The notes beneath the pieces are model-generated. The model searched no databases. It was not told the origin of the DNA and saw only the letters and a list, made by a program, of their open reading frames with translations. A DNA stretch of 64,000 bases from Nitrosarchaeum sp. (GTDB lineage: Archaea > Thermoproteota > Nitrososphaeria > Nitrososphaerales > Nitrosopumilaceae). This document shows positions 9,219-16,261 of the stretch, in pieces. Position 1 is the stretch's first letter. Each line of letters starts with the position of its first letter. Location: positions 1 through 64,000 of the forward strand of contig JAIOOR010000005.1 in NCBI GenBank assembly GCA_021414365.1. The letters run 5' to 3'. Both the position numbers and the translations under genes were made by a program.

Positions 9219-10019
9219 ATGGCAAAGCGTTACCATTCCCCCATAACTTATCGATTAAAAGAAATTCCAACAAAATACATCAAAGTATGGAAAGATGCAC
9301 AGGCAAGAAAACTAGACAGGGAAGGAATTGCAGAACTTGCACGTTCCATCAAGACAGAGGGACTACAAAATCCGCCAATGGTCCAAAGAGAGTCAAAAAA
9401 TTCATATCTTTTGATGTCTGGTCAGAGAAGACTTGCGGCACTCAAGAGACTAGGTGCAAAAAAGATACCCGTATTGTTACTTACTCAAAGCACAAAATAC
9501 AATTTGGATGACGCAAAGGCAGCGTCAGTAATTGAGAATCTTCACCGAACCAAGATGAATGCAAAGGATATGACATCTGCTTGTGTCTTTTTGGCCAAAT
9601 CAGTGGGCAAAAGCAAGGCAGCTCAATCCCTTGGAATATCACAGCAAACCCTCAAAAAATATCTGGGATTTGCAGCAGTACCTGATAAATTAAAAGAATA
9701 CGTCCCAAAGATTTCTCGTGATGATGCAACCAAACTATATCAAATCATTCCAAATGTATCTCAGGCAGTACGAGTTGCAGAAAAGATCATTCCACTTGAT
9801 GCAAGGCTTCGCAAGCAATATCTACGGAATTTGGCAAAAAGCCCAAGATCATCTCATCTCAAGATACTCAAAAACGCAAAAACTGGATTGTTACAGAAAA
9901 AAGTTACACTAGATCTTAACAAGGGCAATGCAAGAAAACTACATATCCTAGCTGCAAAAAAGGATTTGGATGTAACAGATATGGCAGAGAAGATAGTGTC
10001 GGATTATTTGAAAAGATAA
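9219..10019 (+). CDS. parB: ParB/Spo0J-like partition protein (copy 1)
   Basis: 266 residues. The N-terminal ParB/Srx nuclease-like domain shows the family motifs GLQNPPMV and LLMSGQRRLAALKRLG (GxRRxxA box, about residues 50-80), followed by ENLHRTKMNAKD and a helix-turn-helix with KAAQSLGISQQTLKKYLG (about 128-146). ParB binds a centromere site and CTP in characterised relatives. Directly downstream lies an iteron array, a natural candidate target. A close paralogue is encoded at 33073-33879. Confidence 0.9.
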   Translation: MAKRYHSPITYRLKEIPTKYIKVWKDAQARKLDREGIAELARSIKTEGLQNPPMVQRESKNSYLLMSGQRRLAALKRLGAKKIPVLLLTQSTKYNLDDAKAASVIENLHRTKMNAKDMTSACVFLAKSVGKSKAAQSLGISQQTLKKYLGFAAVPDKLKEYVPKISRDDATKLYQIIPNVSQAVRVAEKIIPLDARLRKQYLRNLAKSPRSSHLKILKNAKTGLLQKKVTLDLNKGNARKLHILAAKKDLDVTDMAEKIVSDYLKR

Positions 10020-10224
10020 ATTAATTTTAAAATTGTTTGTATTTTGGTTATAATGTCCTCGATGCGTTTGAAATGTGAGTCTGTATGGATTCGCACTGTT
10101 TTTTCTAAAATTACAATATTCTTTGTCCGGGTTGAATTCATCTATTAGGTATGGTTAACCATTAAGATCACTATAATTCCTCTAGTAATAAACCGCTGGA
10201 AAAATACTCCCAGTCTAAATAGTC

Positions 10225-10373
10225 TGAAATTAATATGAAATTAATACTTTGAAATTAATACTTTGAAATTAATACTTTGAAATTAATACTTTGAAATTAA
10301 TACTTTGAAATTAATACTTTGAAATTAATACTTTGAAATTAATACTTTGAAATTAATACTTTGAAATTAAAAC
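10225..10373. repeat. Iteron array: 11 copies of a 14-bp unit
   Basis: The core GAAATTAAT recurs eleven times. Copies 2 to 11 are spaced exactly 14 bp apart (unit GAAATTAATACTTT), the first pair 11 bp apart. Sequence between copies is invariant except at the last (TAAAAC), indicating recent or selected homogeneity. The array starts about 205 bp after the parB stop codon. Confidence 0.9.
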
Positions 10374-10399
10374 TGACGTAATGGGGGGCGTACGTGAGA

Positions 10400-10545
10400 C
10401 GGTATGATGGTATGATATAATGGTATTATGATATAATGATATGATTTTAACTGGTATTGTGGTATAATGATGGTATGATTTAATTTCAACTGATGGTATG
10501 ATTTAATTTCAACAGGTATTATGATATAATGATATTATGACGGGG
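10400..10545. repeat. Tandem and dispersed direct repeats (22 bp and 20 bp)
   Basis: Two adjacent copies of a 22-bp unit beginning GATGGTATGATTTAATTT lie near 10470-10515, flanked by two copies of GGTATTATGATATAATGATA near 10421 and 10516. The units share GGTAT-ATGAT elements with each other. They extend the iteron-type region and contain several TATAAT-like AT-rich cores. Confidence 0.7.
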
Positions 10546-10706
10546 CATGCTTTAAATCTAAAATTAAAAATGAATCTCAAAGGTAGCAGAAAAAAGATAA
10601 ATTTACGGTAGCAGAAAATTAAAAGACGAGAGAAAAATTAATTTAGTTAAATTAAAGTGGACGGTTGCAGAAAATAATGACTGTGACGAATTCGCAATTG
10701 ATGAAT

Positions 10707-11072
10707 TTAGTGTTTTTCTGGCTTGATCATTATGCTGTCTTTGTGGCAAAAGATGTCAAGTGATTCATTTGATAAAGAGAGCAACTTTATGAATCTAATT
10801 GGAACTGTTATTTTTGCGGAATAGTACTTTTGGTTCCTGTACGTCTTTGTCAGTCTCAGTCTTATTTTGACTGGCACCGAGTCTTTGGATGCTTTTGCGT
10901 GCAATCTGATGGTTCGGGTCTTCTCTGAGGCGGTTCCGTAAAGTATCGCGGCATCTTTTAGTTTGAGATCTGTTGCTACTGTGTATGGTATGGTGATATT
11001 GTATGAATCGTGTCTTTGTATGCCGTAAATTTCTTTTTTGGTCCTTGAGATACATTGCAGTCTTGGCATCAT
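10707..11072 (-). CDS. AbrB/SpoVT-like small DNA-binding protein
   Basis: About 120 residues (two adjacent Met codons at the start). It shows two segments with the swapped-hairpin pattern: YNITIPYTVATDLKLKDAAI near the N-terminus and YYSAKITVPIRFIKLLSLS near the C-terminus, each ending in a short strand. This resembles AbrB-family transcription or antitoxin folds, often duplicated in archaea. It borders the iteron region, so could regulate replication or partition genes. The start overlaps the upstream frame's stop (ATGA). Confidence 0.55.
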   Translation of the reverse strand: MMPRLQCISRTKKEIYGIQRHDSYNITIPYTVATDLKLKDAAILYGTASEKTRTIRLHAKASKDSVPVKIRLRLTKTYRNQKYYSAKITVPIRFIKLLSLSNESLDIFCHKDSIMIKPEKH

Positions 11073-11254
11073 GCTGTGAAAGGAAATTTGAATTTAAAGT
11101 GGGAAAATCTTTGAAAATTTCTCACTTTTGTCTGGCTTTTGATAAAAGTCGACCTTGCGGTACCGGCACTGGATAATTTTGCCCTACTATGTAACATGCA
11201 ATACGTTTTGAATCTAATGCAGTTTGGATTGTCCGCAATTCTACTCCGTGCCAT
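11069..11254 (-). CDS. Possible small basic protein, translationally coupled to the AbrB-like gene
   Basis: 61 residues from ATG 11254; its TGA overlaps the downstream ATG, the overlap style used throughout this block. The residue pattern is very basic and not obviously globular, and a competing frame covers the same DNA (11122-11280). I cannot say which is translated. Confidence 0.3.
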   Translation of the reverse strand: MARSRIADNPNCIRFKTYCMLHSRAKLSSAGTARSTFIKSQTKVRNFQRFSHFKFKFPFTA

Positions 11255-11280
11255 GAATGATCCCTTTCCGGGATTGGCAA
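11122..11280 (-). CDS. Alternative small ORF with TTG start behind an AGGAGG
   Basis: 52 residues beginning LPIPERDHSWHG and ending SKARQK. An AGGAGG lies 13 bases upstream of the TTG at 11280, longer than the 7-base spacing seen elsewhere in this block. The composition is more protein-like than the overlapping 11069-11254 frame. Listed as an alternative reading of the same DNA. Confidence 0.35.
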   Translation of the reverse strand: MPIPERDHSWHGVELRTIQTALDSKRIACYIVGQNYPVPVPQGRLLSKARQK

Positions 11281-11677
11281 CTAGTCTCTAATTCCTCCTG
11301 AGCTGTATGCGCGGTTCTGCACCGCCGTTGCATCGGCGACCCGGACACATCATCCCTGCAGTGTACTATATGCTGTGATTCTTTTTAAGGATTTAATTTG
11401 CGCATCTCTTCTTGCAGTAAAGTGTATTTCTGCAAGTCAAATTCTTGCATCTCTTTGTTTTCTTATTTGTTGAAAAAATTTCATTTTAAATCTTGATTTT
11501 TTCCCCTACTATAATTTTCAGAAATGAAGATTATAGTTTCGGCAATACCCTGTGGATAAAGCCAACCCGACAAAAGTCGAGCTCCTGACACGATCGCCTT
11601 TGATGATGTGGACTAGGAGCCATCTCATCTACTGCTTGAATCATTGTCAGGATCATCAGGGGGATTCCCTGGAAATG
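11281..11677. other. Noncoding gap with inverted repeats
   Basis: About 400 bases without a credible gene. A 28-bp inverted repeat lies at 11509-11536 (arms CTATAATTTTC and GAAGATTATAG, one mismatch), downstream of the 11678-12049 gene and possibly its terminator or an operator. A second inverted repeat pairs GCTCCT (11581-11586) with AGGAGC (11615-11620). A GC-rich stretch around 11310-11345 has short hairpins but no tRNA fold I can complete. Confidence 0.5.
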
Positions 11678-12049
11678 TCATTTACTCTGATGAAAATGAC
11701 TATTCGTTTTGAGTGCTGAGATGAAGCATCTTTTTGTGTATGCGTCTGCTATGCTTGCTATCTCCTCTGCGTTTGTGCAATCAGAAAGTATGGTTATTGC
11801 AGGATTCTTTTCTCGCGTGATCTTCACTGAAAAGGTGTTTTCTGCAAATGCGTCTTTGAGGTGCGCCTTTAGTATTTTTGCTCTGACTGCAATGTCTAAT
11901 TGCTCTGTGAGTTGTTGCGGATATCTGTCAGGAAGGTATCTTGCTTGGTTTTGCTTGCCTGTTCTTTCAAGGTATCTTTTTGAGCGCTTTATCGCAACAT
12001 CAAATGCAAATGTGGTCTTTCTTTGAAGTGTATGTTGTCTCTGACTCAT
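11678..12049 (-). CDS. Hypothetical small protein, last gene of leader-A unit
   Basis: I place the start at ATG 12049, overlapping the stop of the zinc microprotein (ATGA), rather than four codons upstream; 123 residues. The N-terminus is basic and glutamine-rich, then mixed alpha/beta segments (TFSVKITREKNPAITILSDC). No family recognised. It closes a compact minus-strand operon with three upstream overlapping genes. Confidence 0.55.
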   Translation of the reverse strand: MSQRQHTLQRKTTFAFDVAIKRSKRYLERTGKQNQARYLPDRYPQQLTEQLDIAVRAKILKAHLKDAFAENTFSVKITREKNPAITILSDCTNAEEIASIADAYTKRCFISALKTNSHFHQSK

Positions 12050-12192
12050 TTGCAGTTGCACCAGTTGTAGATACGGCCTATCAGATCAGGACCTGTAAAT
12101 ATCAGGGTGTTGCATAATCTGCACATCCTTCTTGTTTCGGGCTTGCCGCCAAAAATCCTCACAGTTACGATTTTTTGATTTGTTTTATGCAT
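12046..12192 (-). CDS. Zinc-ribbon microprotein (paralogue 1)
   Basis: 48 residues: GGKPETRRMCRLCN in the middle and NWCNCK at the end, giving C-x2-C and C-x-C metal-binding pairs. It overlaps the upstream gene's stop by 8 bases and the downstream start by 4. Two relatives occur in the same block: 18449-18632 (frameshifted) and, more distantly, 19317-19517. Zinc binding is likely; the target is unknown. Confidence 0.65.
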   Translation of the reverse strand: MHKTNQKIVTVRIFGGKPETRRMCRLCNTLIFTGPDLIGRIYNWCNCK

Positions 12193-12712
12193 TGCTCTGT
12201 GCACGCATGATTGCTTCTTTTACTAGACGCATTTTTTCTTCATACTGTGAAATCTTTTCATCAATATTTTCCAACAAATACATGATCCAGTCCCTGCCTC
12301 TTTTGGATATTGTTGCGTATGTAGAGTTGTCCCATTTTGCAACGTTGTATCCGGAATGTGATTGCTCAATTACGACATGCCACATTTGCTCTCTGAATGT
12401 ATAATCAGAGTCAAATTTTGCAATGAATTTTTGCAGCATCTCGTATTTTGGATAATCATATTTGTCGTATCCTCGGATTGACGAATATTGGCTTTGGTGT
12501 TCTGTGATGTGTTGATTAAGCATCCACAAAGGATCAGACTCTCTTATTGCATCGCAAAACCGGGACACATCGCAATCTTCTTCAAGATATGCGTTGTTGT
12601 TTTTGATGTAACTATACAATGAGATCTTGTTTTCGATTCCAAGTTCCTTGAGTTTTGAGATTGGAACTTTGAGCCACCCGTGACCTGCGTCTGCATAAAA
12701 GTCGTATTTCAT
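12185..12712 (-). CDS. Hypothetical protein of leader-A unit
   Basis: 175 residues, soluble, helical. Ends with a long amphipathic helix (about 135-170: LLENIDEKISQYEEKMRLVKE) that could be a coiled coil. No known motif. ATGA overlap with the upstream 156-aa gene indicates translational coupling within the leader-A operon. Confidence 0.7.
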   Translation of the reverse strand: MKYDFYADAGHGWLKVPISKLKELGIENKISLYSYIKNNNAYLEEDCDVSRFCDAIRESDPLWMLNQHITEHQSQYSSIRGYDKYDYPKYEMLQKFIAKFDSDYTFREQMWHVVIEQSHSGYNVAKWDNSTYATISKRGRDWIMYLLENIDEKISQYEEKMRLVKEAIMRAQSNA

Positions 12713-13179
12713 GAGAAATGACTCTGCACATGTGGCATGGATTCAACCAGTGCAATCAGTGGCGCAATAGACTTGATGGCTTTTGAGCTGGTCCAGTTTC
12801 CATCGCATCCGATGTTTCTGTAATTATCTGCAAGTCGCTTTATCTTTCTTCTTTGGACTTGATTGGATGGTGCAATTGCATAGTCAAAACCAAAGCAGTG
12901 TCTTTGTGCTCCTTGCTCTAGTCTGATTACAGGTCCGTAGTTGATGTTGAGAAGATAGACATCTCCAAATTTTTTCTTCAGATTGTCTACATCACCCCAA
13001 CATTCCTCAAAGTTTTTGTCTGCCCTGAATTCCGTGTTTTCATATGTCAGCCATTTTTCATAGTCATTCCAGGATTTTACATCGCTTGGAAGAGATGTGA
13101 AATCAAACGGATTTCTCTGTGTTTTCACATGGTTTGAAACAGAGATATGATCATCTGTCTGTCTGTTTGTTTGTTTCAT
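12709..13179 (-). CDS. Hypothetical protein, first gene behind leader A
   Basis: 156 residues. The open frame begins upstream at 13203, but the Shine-Dalgarno GGAGG seven bases before ATG 13179 and the same arrangement in the three other leader copies fix the start at 13179 (MKQTNRQ...). The protein is soluble with conserved-looking aromatic patches (WNDYEKWLTYE, HCFGFDYAI) but no family I recognise. Overlaps the next gene by ATGA. Confidence 0.7.
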   Translation of the reverse strand: MKQTNRQTDDHISVSNHVKTQRNPFDFTSLPSDVKSWNDYEKWLTYENTEFRADKNFEECWGDVDNLKKKFGDVYLLNINYGPVIRLEQGAQRHCFGFDYAIAPSNQVQRRKIKRLADNYRNIGCDGNWTSSKAIKSIAPLIALVESMPHVQSHFS

Positions 13180-13282
13180 TTTTTTCCTCCTTAAAGGATA
13201 CACTCACACACCCGCCTGCTGAGTCAGTTCCTGGTTTGCCAGAAATAAAACGGGTTTGGAGTGATAGTCTCAGTCAAAAAAT
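13180..13282 (-). promoter_or_regulatory. Structured repeat leader, copy A
   Basis: About 100 bp between the toxin-like pseudogene stop (13297) and ATG 13179. In sense orientation it reads CTGAG, CACTC, ACCCGT, a hairpin with CTGG-CAAA-CCAG core, CTCAG, GCGGGT, GAGTG, then AAGGAGG and seven A before the ATG. CACTC/GAGTG and ACCCGT/GCGGGT pair as nested stems (one G-U wobble in the second), and CTGAG/CTCAG would cross them as a pseudoknot. Copies B, C and D are at 14.3, 17.9 and 18.6 kb. Confidence 0.85.
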
Positions 13283-13296
13283 AATCGGTGTATCAT

Positions 13297-13560
13297 CTAG
13301 TCTTTAGAGTAGACGGACTTGTGGTCACAGACTCGGTGCAAATCTACGATGTTTTCAGAATATCTCACACTAAAGATTATTCTATATTTTCCAACATTGT
13401 ATGCAAAAACTCGCATATCTGGTTTGTAAATTCCCAAACTGGTTGGATTTTCAGAATTGGCAAGTTCTTCCTATATACTGTTAACACATTTTTTTGTTTG
13501 TGAATCCAATTTTTTGAATTGTTTTAAAAATTGAGATTTACGGTAAAAATCCCATGTCAT
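13297..13560 (-). pseudogene. RelE/ParE-superfamily toxin with one in-frame stop
   Basis: The frame from ATG 13560, overlapping the antitoxin stop as ATGA, runs 88 codons to 13297 with a single TAG at codon 30 (13471-13473). On either side the protein is a good RelE-type toxin: QFKKLDSQTKKCV before the stop, then NPTSLGIYKP, YRIIFSV and the terminal HRVCDHKSVYSKD. No frameshift is present, so one substitution separates it from an intact toxin. The neighbouring toxin at 14439-14708 has the same type of lesion at a different place. Confidence 0.75.
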
Positions 13561-13796
13561 AATTCATTGAGCTCTTGCAAGAGTTCTCGAAGAGTTTTTG
13601 TTTCCCCTTTATCACTATTTCTAGACTCTATGATATCTAGTACTTCTTCAGGGATTAGATCATCTTCATGTAAAGATTTCAGATGACTCTCAAAACTTTC
13701 AGATCTGTATTTTCCTTTTTCATAATCTCTTCGGATTATCTTCAGTTTGTCTTCTGGAAGATGCTCAAAAGGATTTACAGTTTTTGCCTTTGACAT
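13557..13796 (-). CDS. Antitoxin-like protein of the RelE-type pair (MSKAK family)
   Basis: 79 residues beginning MSKAKTV, acidic and helical, ending LLQELNEL. It sits directly upstream of and overlaps the RelE-like frame, the usual antitoxin-first order. The other antitoxin at 14711-14854 also starts MSKAK-x-V but is otherwise different. A 37-bp repeat lies 25 bp before its start. Confidence 0.6.
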   Translation of the reverse strand: MSKAKTVNPFEHLPEDKLKIIRRDYEKGKYRSESFESHLKSLHEDDLIPEEVLDIIESRNSDKGETKTLRELLQELNEL

Positions 13797-13820
13797 GTTT
13801 CGGATGTACTCCAGATGGTT

Positions 13821-13857
13821 AAAAAAGATTAGGAATCAAGAATTCGATTCAATTCCT
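13821..13857 (-). repeat. 37-bp repeat upstream of antitoxin 1
   Basis: Identical to 14878-14914. In sense orientation it has the arms AGGAAT and ATTCCT (extendable through G-U pairs) followed by AATCTTTTTT, so it looks like a hairpin plus T-run, a terminator-like element. In the 14.9-kb copy the same DNA also encodes the last codons (ELNRILDS, stop) of the 92-aa gene; here that tail is orphaned, so part of a gene end was duplicated together with the antitoxin module. Confidence 0.75.
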
Positions 13858-13951
13858 ATCTGTCTTTTCCAAGTATTTCATCTATTGTTTTATCTTCGTT
13901 TTCTGCTTCAACAGTGAAACAAGCACTAAATTCTATTCGATACTTAGGCAA
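13856..13951 (-). CDS. Possible 31-aa protein with TTG start
   Basis: The frame PKYRIEFSACFTVEAENEDK...ILGKDR starts at TTG 13951 within the end of the 73-aa gene. The beta-strand pattern FSACFTVEAEN resembles FRTSFEFECKAKDK of the 57-aa gene at 14158-14331, suggesting small related proteins. The stop TAG abuts the 37-bp repeat. Short length and TTG start keep confidence low. Confidence 0.35.
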   Translation of the reverse strand: MPKYRIEFSACFTVEAENEDKTIDEILGKDR

Positions 13952-14165
13952 ATACCATTCCCCCGCATCTTAGACACATCAATCTAAAATTAGGGGTTCG
14001 TACATCTTCTATTTGTTCGATGTATCTCTCAGGTATTCCGCACTCACAGTTTACTCCGTATCTGGAAAGTGATTTGAGTTCTTCACTGATGAATTGCTTT
14101 GTGTTTCCTTCACTTTTTGCAGCATCAACCAATTGTGCAAATCTATCTATGAATTTTTTACTCAT
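13944..14165 (-). CDS. Small zinc-ribbon protein
   Basis: 73 residues: a helical N-terminal half and a C-terminal C-x-C ... C-x2-C set (CECGIPERY ... CLRCGGMVF), typical of a structural zinc ribbon. Start ATG 14165 overlaps the preceding gene by 8 bases, so it is translated as part of the leader-B operon. Function unknown. Confidence 0.6.
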   Translation of the reverse strand: MSKKFIDRFAQLVDAAKSEGNTKQFISEELKSLSRYGVNCECGIPERYIEQIEDVRTPNFRLMCLRCGGMVFA

Positions 14166-14331
14166 TTTGTTGGACAGCAGTTTCCTCCGACATGTTAGAA
14201 GCGAGTTGTTCGTACACAGAATGAAACCAGTCTGATTGAATCCATTTTTCTATTGCATCTGATTTGTCTTTTGCTTTGCATTCAAATTCAAAGGACGTTC
14301 TAAATTTTTTGAGTTTCGTTTTTGTTTTCAT
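14158..14331 (-). CDS. Small basic/acidic protein, first gene behind leader B
   Basis: 57 residues from ATG 14331, placed by the Shine-Dalgarno of leader B (the open frame itself reaches 14358). Basic N-terminus KTKTKLKKF, then a beta strand and a helix (FEFECKAKDKSDAIEKWI). No family recognised. Upstream partner of the 73-aa zinc-ribbon gene. Confidence 0.6.
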   Translation of the reverse strand: MKTKTKLKKFRTSFEFECKAKDKSDAIEKWIQSDWFHSVYEQLASNMSEETAVQQNE

Positions 14332-14432
14332 TTTTTTCCTCCTAAAGGATACACTCACACACCCGTCTGCTGAGTCAGTTCCTGGTTTGCCAGAAATAAA
14401 ACAGGTTTGGAGTGATAGTCTCAGTCAAAAAA
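14332..14432 (-). promoter_or_regulatory. Structured repeat leader, copy B
   Basis: Same element as copy A, between the second toxin pseudogene (stop at 14439) and ATG 14331. Differences fall at pairing-tolerant positions: the inner stem here is ACCTGT/ACGGGT, replacing a C-G pair by a U-G wobble. Hairpin CTGG-CAAA-CCAG as in copy A. Ends in TTTAGGAGG and seven A before the ATG. Confidence 0.85.
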
Positions 14433-14438
14433 TTTGTA

Positions 14439-14708
14439 TCAGTCTTTGCCATAGACTGACTTGTGATCACCTACAACAATCAACAGGATGATTTTTTGCT
14501 GATTGATAACTTTGTAGATTAGTCGATATGATCGTCCCAATTCGTAGGCAAGATAGCCTTTGAACTTTCCTTTTTTTAGAATTCCTAAATCCGCAGGAGA
14601 TTATGATTTTGCAAGAGTCAAGATTGCATCATCGGTCTTTTTTTGCAGTTCAGAAGAAAGTTTCCTGTAACTGGTTGCAAAAAGTCGGGTTCTCTCTATT
14701 TGCCACAA
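14439..14708 (-). pseudogene. RelE-superfamily toxin with one in-frame stop (second copy)
   Basis: From TTG 14708, just after the antitoxin stop, the frame runs 90 codons with one TAA at codon 36 (14601-14603). The flanks are clearly RelE-like: FATSYRKLSSELQKK, then SPADLGILKKGKFKG, YRLIYKV and GDHKSVYGKD at the end. The same distance separates the KL and LG landmarks as in the 13.3-kb toxin, confirming that the frame is otherwise intact. Probably inactivated by a point mutation. Confidence 0.75.
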
Positions 14709-14710
14709 AA

Positions 14711-14854
14711 TTATTTTGTTTTGTGAAGATCTGCAATTAACGCTTCAGGAGTTTTAAACATCTTGGGTTTGTCCTTGCCTGATTCGTATTGCTCTATTGC
14801 ATATTCTTCATTTGGCCAGAGATTATCATTTGTGACTTGTTTTGCCTTTGACAT
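14711..14854 (-). CDS. Antitoxin-like protein of second RelE-type pair
   Basis: 47 residues, too short for many ORF callers: MSKAKQV ... YESGKDKPKMFKTPEALIADLHKTK. Same MSKAK opening as the antitoxin at 13557-13796. The C-terminal helix (TPEALIADLHK) resembles toxin-binding tails. It abuts the interrupted toxin frame. The 37-bp repeat lies 24 bp upstream. Confidence 0.55.
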   Translation of the reverse strand: MSKAKQVTNDNLWPNEEYAIEQYESGKDKPKMFKTPEALIADLHKTK

Positions 14855-14877
14855 GTCTTTTGTGTCTCTTACTTTCT

Positions 14878-14914
14878 AAAAAAGATTAGGAATCAAGAAT
14901 TCGATTCAATTCCT
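14878..14914 (-). repeat. 37-bp repeat upstream of antitoxin 2
   Basis: Identical copy of 13821-13857. Here it coincides with the last codons and stop of the 92-aa gene and then gives a hairpin-plus-T-run. This copy is presumably the original, since it is embedded in an intact gene end. Confidence 0.75.
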
Positions 14915-15164
14915 GGCTGACCTTTTTTAGTGACTTTTTGTGCTTTCTGTTGCGAATTAAATCTTGGGCGCGTCCTGGATTTTTTGCACCATTGTTCTTG
15001 CCGGATGTTTGTCTGGAATCATTTACTATTTTCACCGCTTCTTTGTTGATGAAACCTTGCGCTTTTTTGTCCAGTTCCAAATAAAGTCTGATCACTTCAC
15101 TGCGACAACCATAGATTGCCGAGATGTTGATCATTTGCACAACAAGCCTTGTGCTTATTGTCAT
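14886..15164 (-). CDS. Hypothetical basic protein of leader-C unit
   Basis: 92 residues. Helical, strongly basic second half (SGKNNGAKNPGRAQDLIRNRKHKKS), so nucleic-acid contact is plausible. Starts by ATGA overlap with the 94-aa gene and ends inside the 37-bp repeat. No family recognised. Confidence 0.6.
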   Translation of the reverse strand: MTISTRLVVQMINISAIYGCRSEVIRLYLELDKKAQGFINKEAVKIVNDSRQTSGKNNGAKNPGRAQDLIRNRKHKKSLKKVSQELNRILDS

Positions 15165-15445
15165 TGTATCATGTCTGCAAAAGTCACTGTTCTCTCACAT
15201 GACTTGAATTGTGCACATGTCTTTTGCAGCATCTCCACTAGTTGTGGAATCTGCTCTAACTGGATTGAGAATCCCTTGTTCCATACTATTTGAGAGTTTT
15301 CCGAGTTGACAAATGTTGTCGCAAGATACATCTGAATTTTTTTGCCGATCACATCGCTTCGTTGTCTTTGTATCACAAGTTTTGCGTCATTTGGAAGGTG
15401 ATTCAATTTCATCTCGTCGATTTTTTCAAATGTGTGTTCTGACAT
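15161..15445 (-). CDS. Hypothetical small protein of leader-C unit
   Basis: 94 residues, soluble alpha/beta, with a VIQRQRSDVIGKKIQMYLA strand region and a C-terminal helix containing two cysteines. Coupled to the ArdC gene by TAATG overlap and to the next gene by ATGA. Function unknown; association with ArdC suggests a role in DNA transfer or anti-restriction (inference from context). Confidence 0.6.
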   Translation of the reverse strand: MSEHTFEKIDEMKLNHLPNDAKLVIQRQRSDVIGKKIQMYLATTFVNSENSQIVWNKGFSIQLEQIPQLVEMLQKTCAQFKSCERTVTFADMIQ

Positions 15446-16254
15446 TAGTTGCTCACATTAATCACATCGGTTTGTTTTAGGCAAGTTTGTGCGTCTTGCA
15501 GTATGGCATTGATTATTTTTTGCACTCTTGCCAGTACTTTCATGCATGCCTGTCCTACCTTTTGTGGCGAGTCAGTATCGGCATAATTTGCAATGTATTG
15601 CCAGGTATAGTTTTGTACGTCGTACCCGTACATTTTTGCCAAAACACATGCTCCCAACTGGGCTACTGTCTCTTGCTGTGCATCCTGTCCTGGCTTTAAC
15701 GGGTGATTCAAGTTGTCATACCAGTGGACAAGCTCATGCAAAAATGTGTCAGGAGAGTCTGTGCTAATAGTCATGCTGCCAGATTTCACATCAATTGAAC
15801 CGTATTCGCCAAATGATGAATTTTTCCATCTTACTTGGATGCCATTTTTTTTGGCAAGATCAAAGAGAGGCGGTAAGACCTTTGGTTCGTATTCCTTTAA
15901 CGGCATGCCTTCTGTGTCCTCGTATCGAAATACGGGCATTGCCTTGAACCCAAATGTAATCATCTTTGATTCGTCGGTGTCTTGCTCTTTGATCTTTTTT
16001 TGCATCGGCACTAGGATGTGTATTGCCTTGCTTCCCTTTTTGACATTGCGATACACTTGTCTCCACTGGTTGTACCCTCTTGCATCTGCAGTGCCTGAAA
16101 ATATCATCAGCAACTGGTTTCCCAAAGACCAGGAAGATGACGGGATTTCTGGCGCCTTGATAAATGTCTTGGCACATATCTCAGGCAGTTTTTCTTGCGA
16201 GAATATACTGACTAGATTTTGCAGCAATTGCGCTGCTTGTTGCGTGTGAGTCAT
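15445..16254 (-). CDS. ardC: ArdC-like anti-restriction protein with zincin metallopeptidase domain
   Basis: 269 residues from ATG 16254, which follows the upstream stop (an alternative ATG at 16278 overlaps it). The N-terminal ArdC-type ssDNA-binding domain has the family landmarks SWSLGNQLLMIF, ADARGYNQWRQ and KKGSKAIHILVP. The C-terminal half carries HELVHW near residue 172, the HExxH zinc site of the linked peptidase domain. ArdC proteins protect incoming single-stranded plasmid DNA from host restriction during conjugation, which fits the conjugation genes elsewhere in the window. Confidence 0.88.
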   Translation of the reverse strand: MTHTQQAAQLLQNLVSIFSQEKLPEICAKTFIKAPEIPSSSWSLGNQLLMIFSGTADARGYNQWRQVYRNVKKGSKAIHILVPMQKKIKEQDTDESKMITFGFKAMPVFRYEDTEGMPLKEYEPKVLPPLFDLAKKNGIQVRWKNSSFGEYGSIDVKSGSMTISTDSPDTFLHELVHWYDNLNHPLKPGQDAQQETVAQLGACVLAKMYGYDVQNYTWQYIANYADTDSPQKVGQACMKVLARVQKIINAILQDAQTCLKQTDVINVSN

Positions 16255-16261
16255 TTCTGCA

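Larger units (their letters stand above)
10020..10706. other. Repeat-rich noncoding region, candidate origin or centromere
   Basis: 687 bases without a credible gene between parB and the AbrB-like gene. It holds an 11-copy iteron array (10225-10373), a mixed set of longer direct repeats (10400-10545) and three copies of GGT(A/T)GCAGAAAA (about 10580, 10608 and 10665). Strong AT bias and iterons beside a ParB gene are the classic layout of plasmid origins and partition sites. Whether it replicates or segregates DNA is inferred. Confidence 0.55.

Noticed and set aside
10225-10373. CRISPR array
   Set aside because: Units are 14 bp with no variable spacers; this is an iteron array. No cas genes were seen anywhere.
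11290-11345. tRNA gene in the GC-rich stretch
   Set aside because: A T-arm-like GCGGTTCTGCACCGC is present, but the loop lacks the invariant purine and no matching acceptor, D or anticodon arm could be completed.
15713-16249. 178-aa plus-strand ORF
   Set aside because: Antisense to the ArdC-like gene, whose HExxH and ssDNA-binding motifs are unmistakable on the minus strand.
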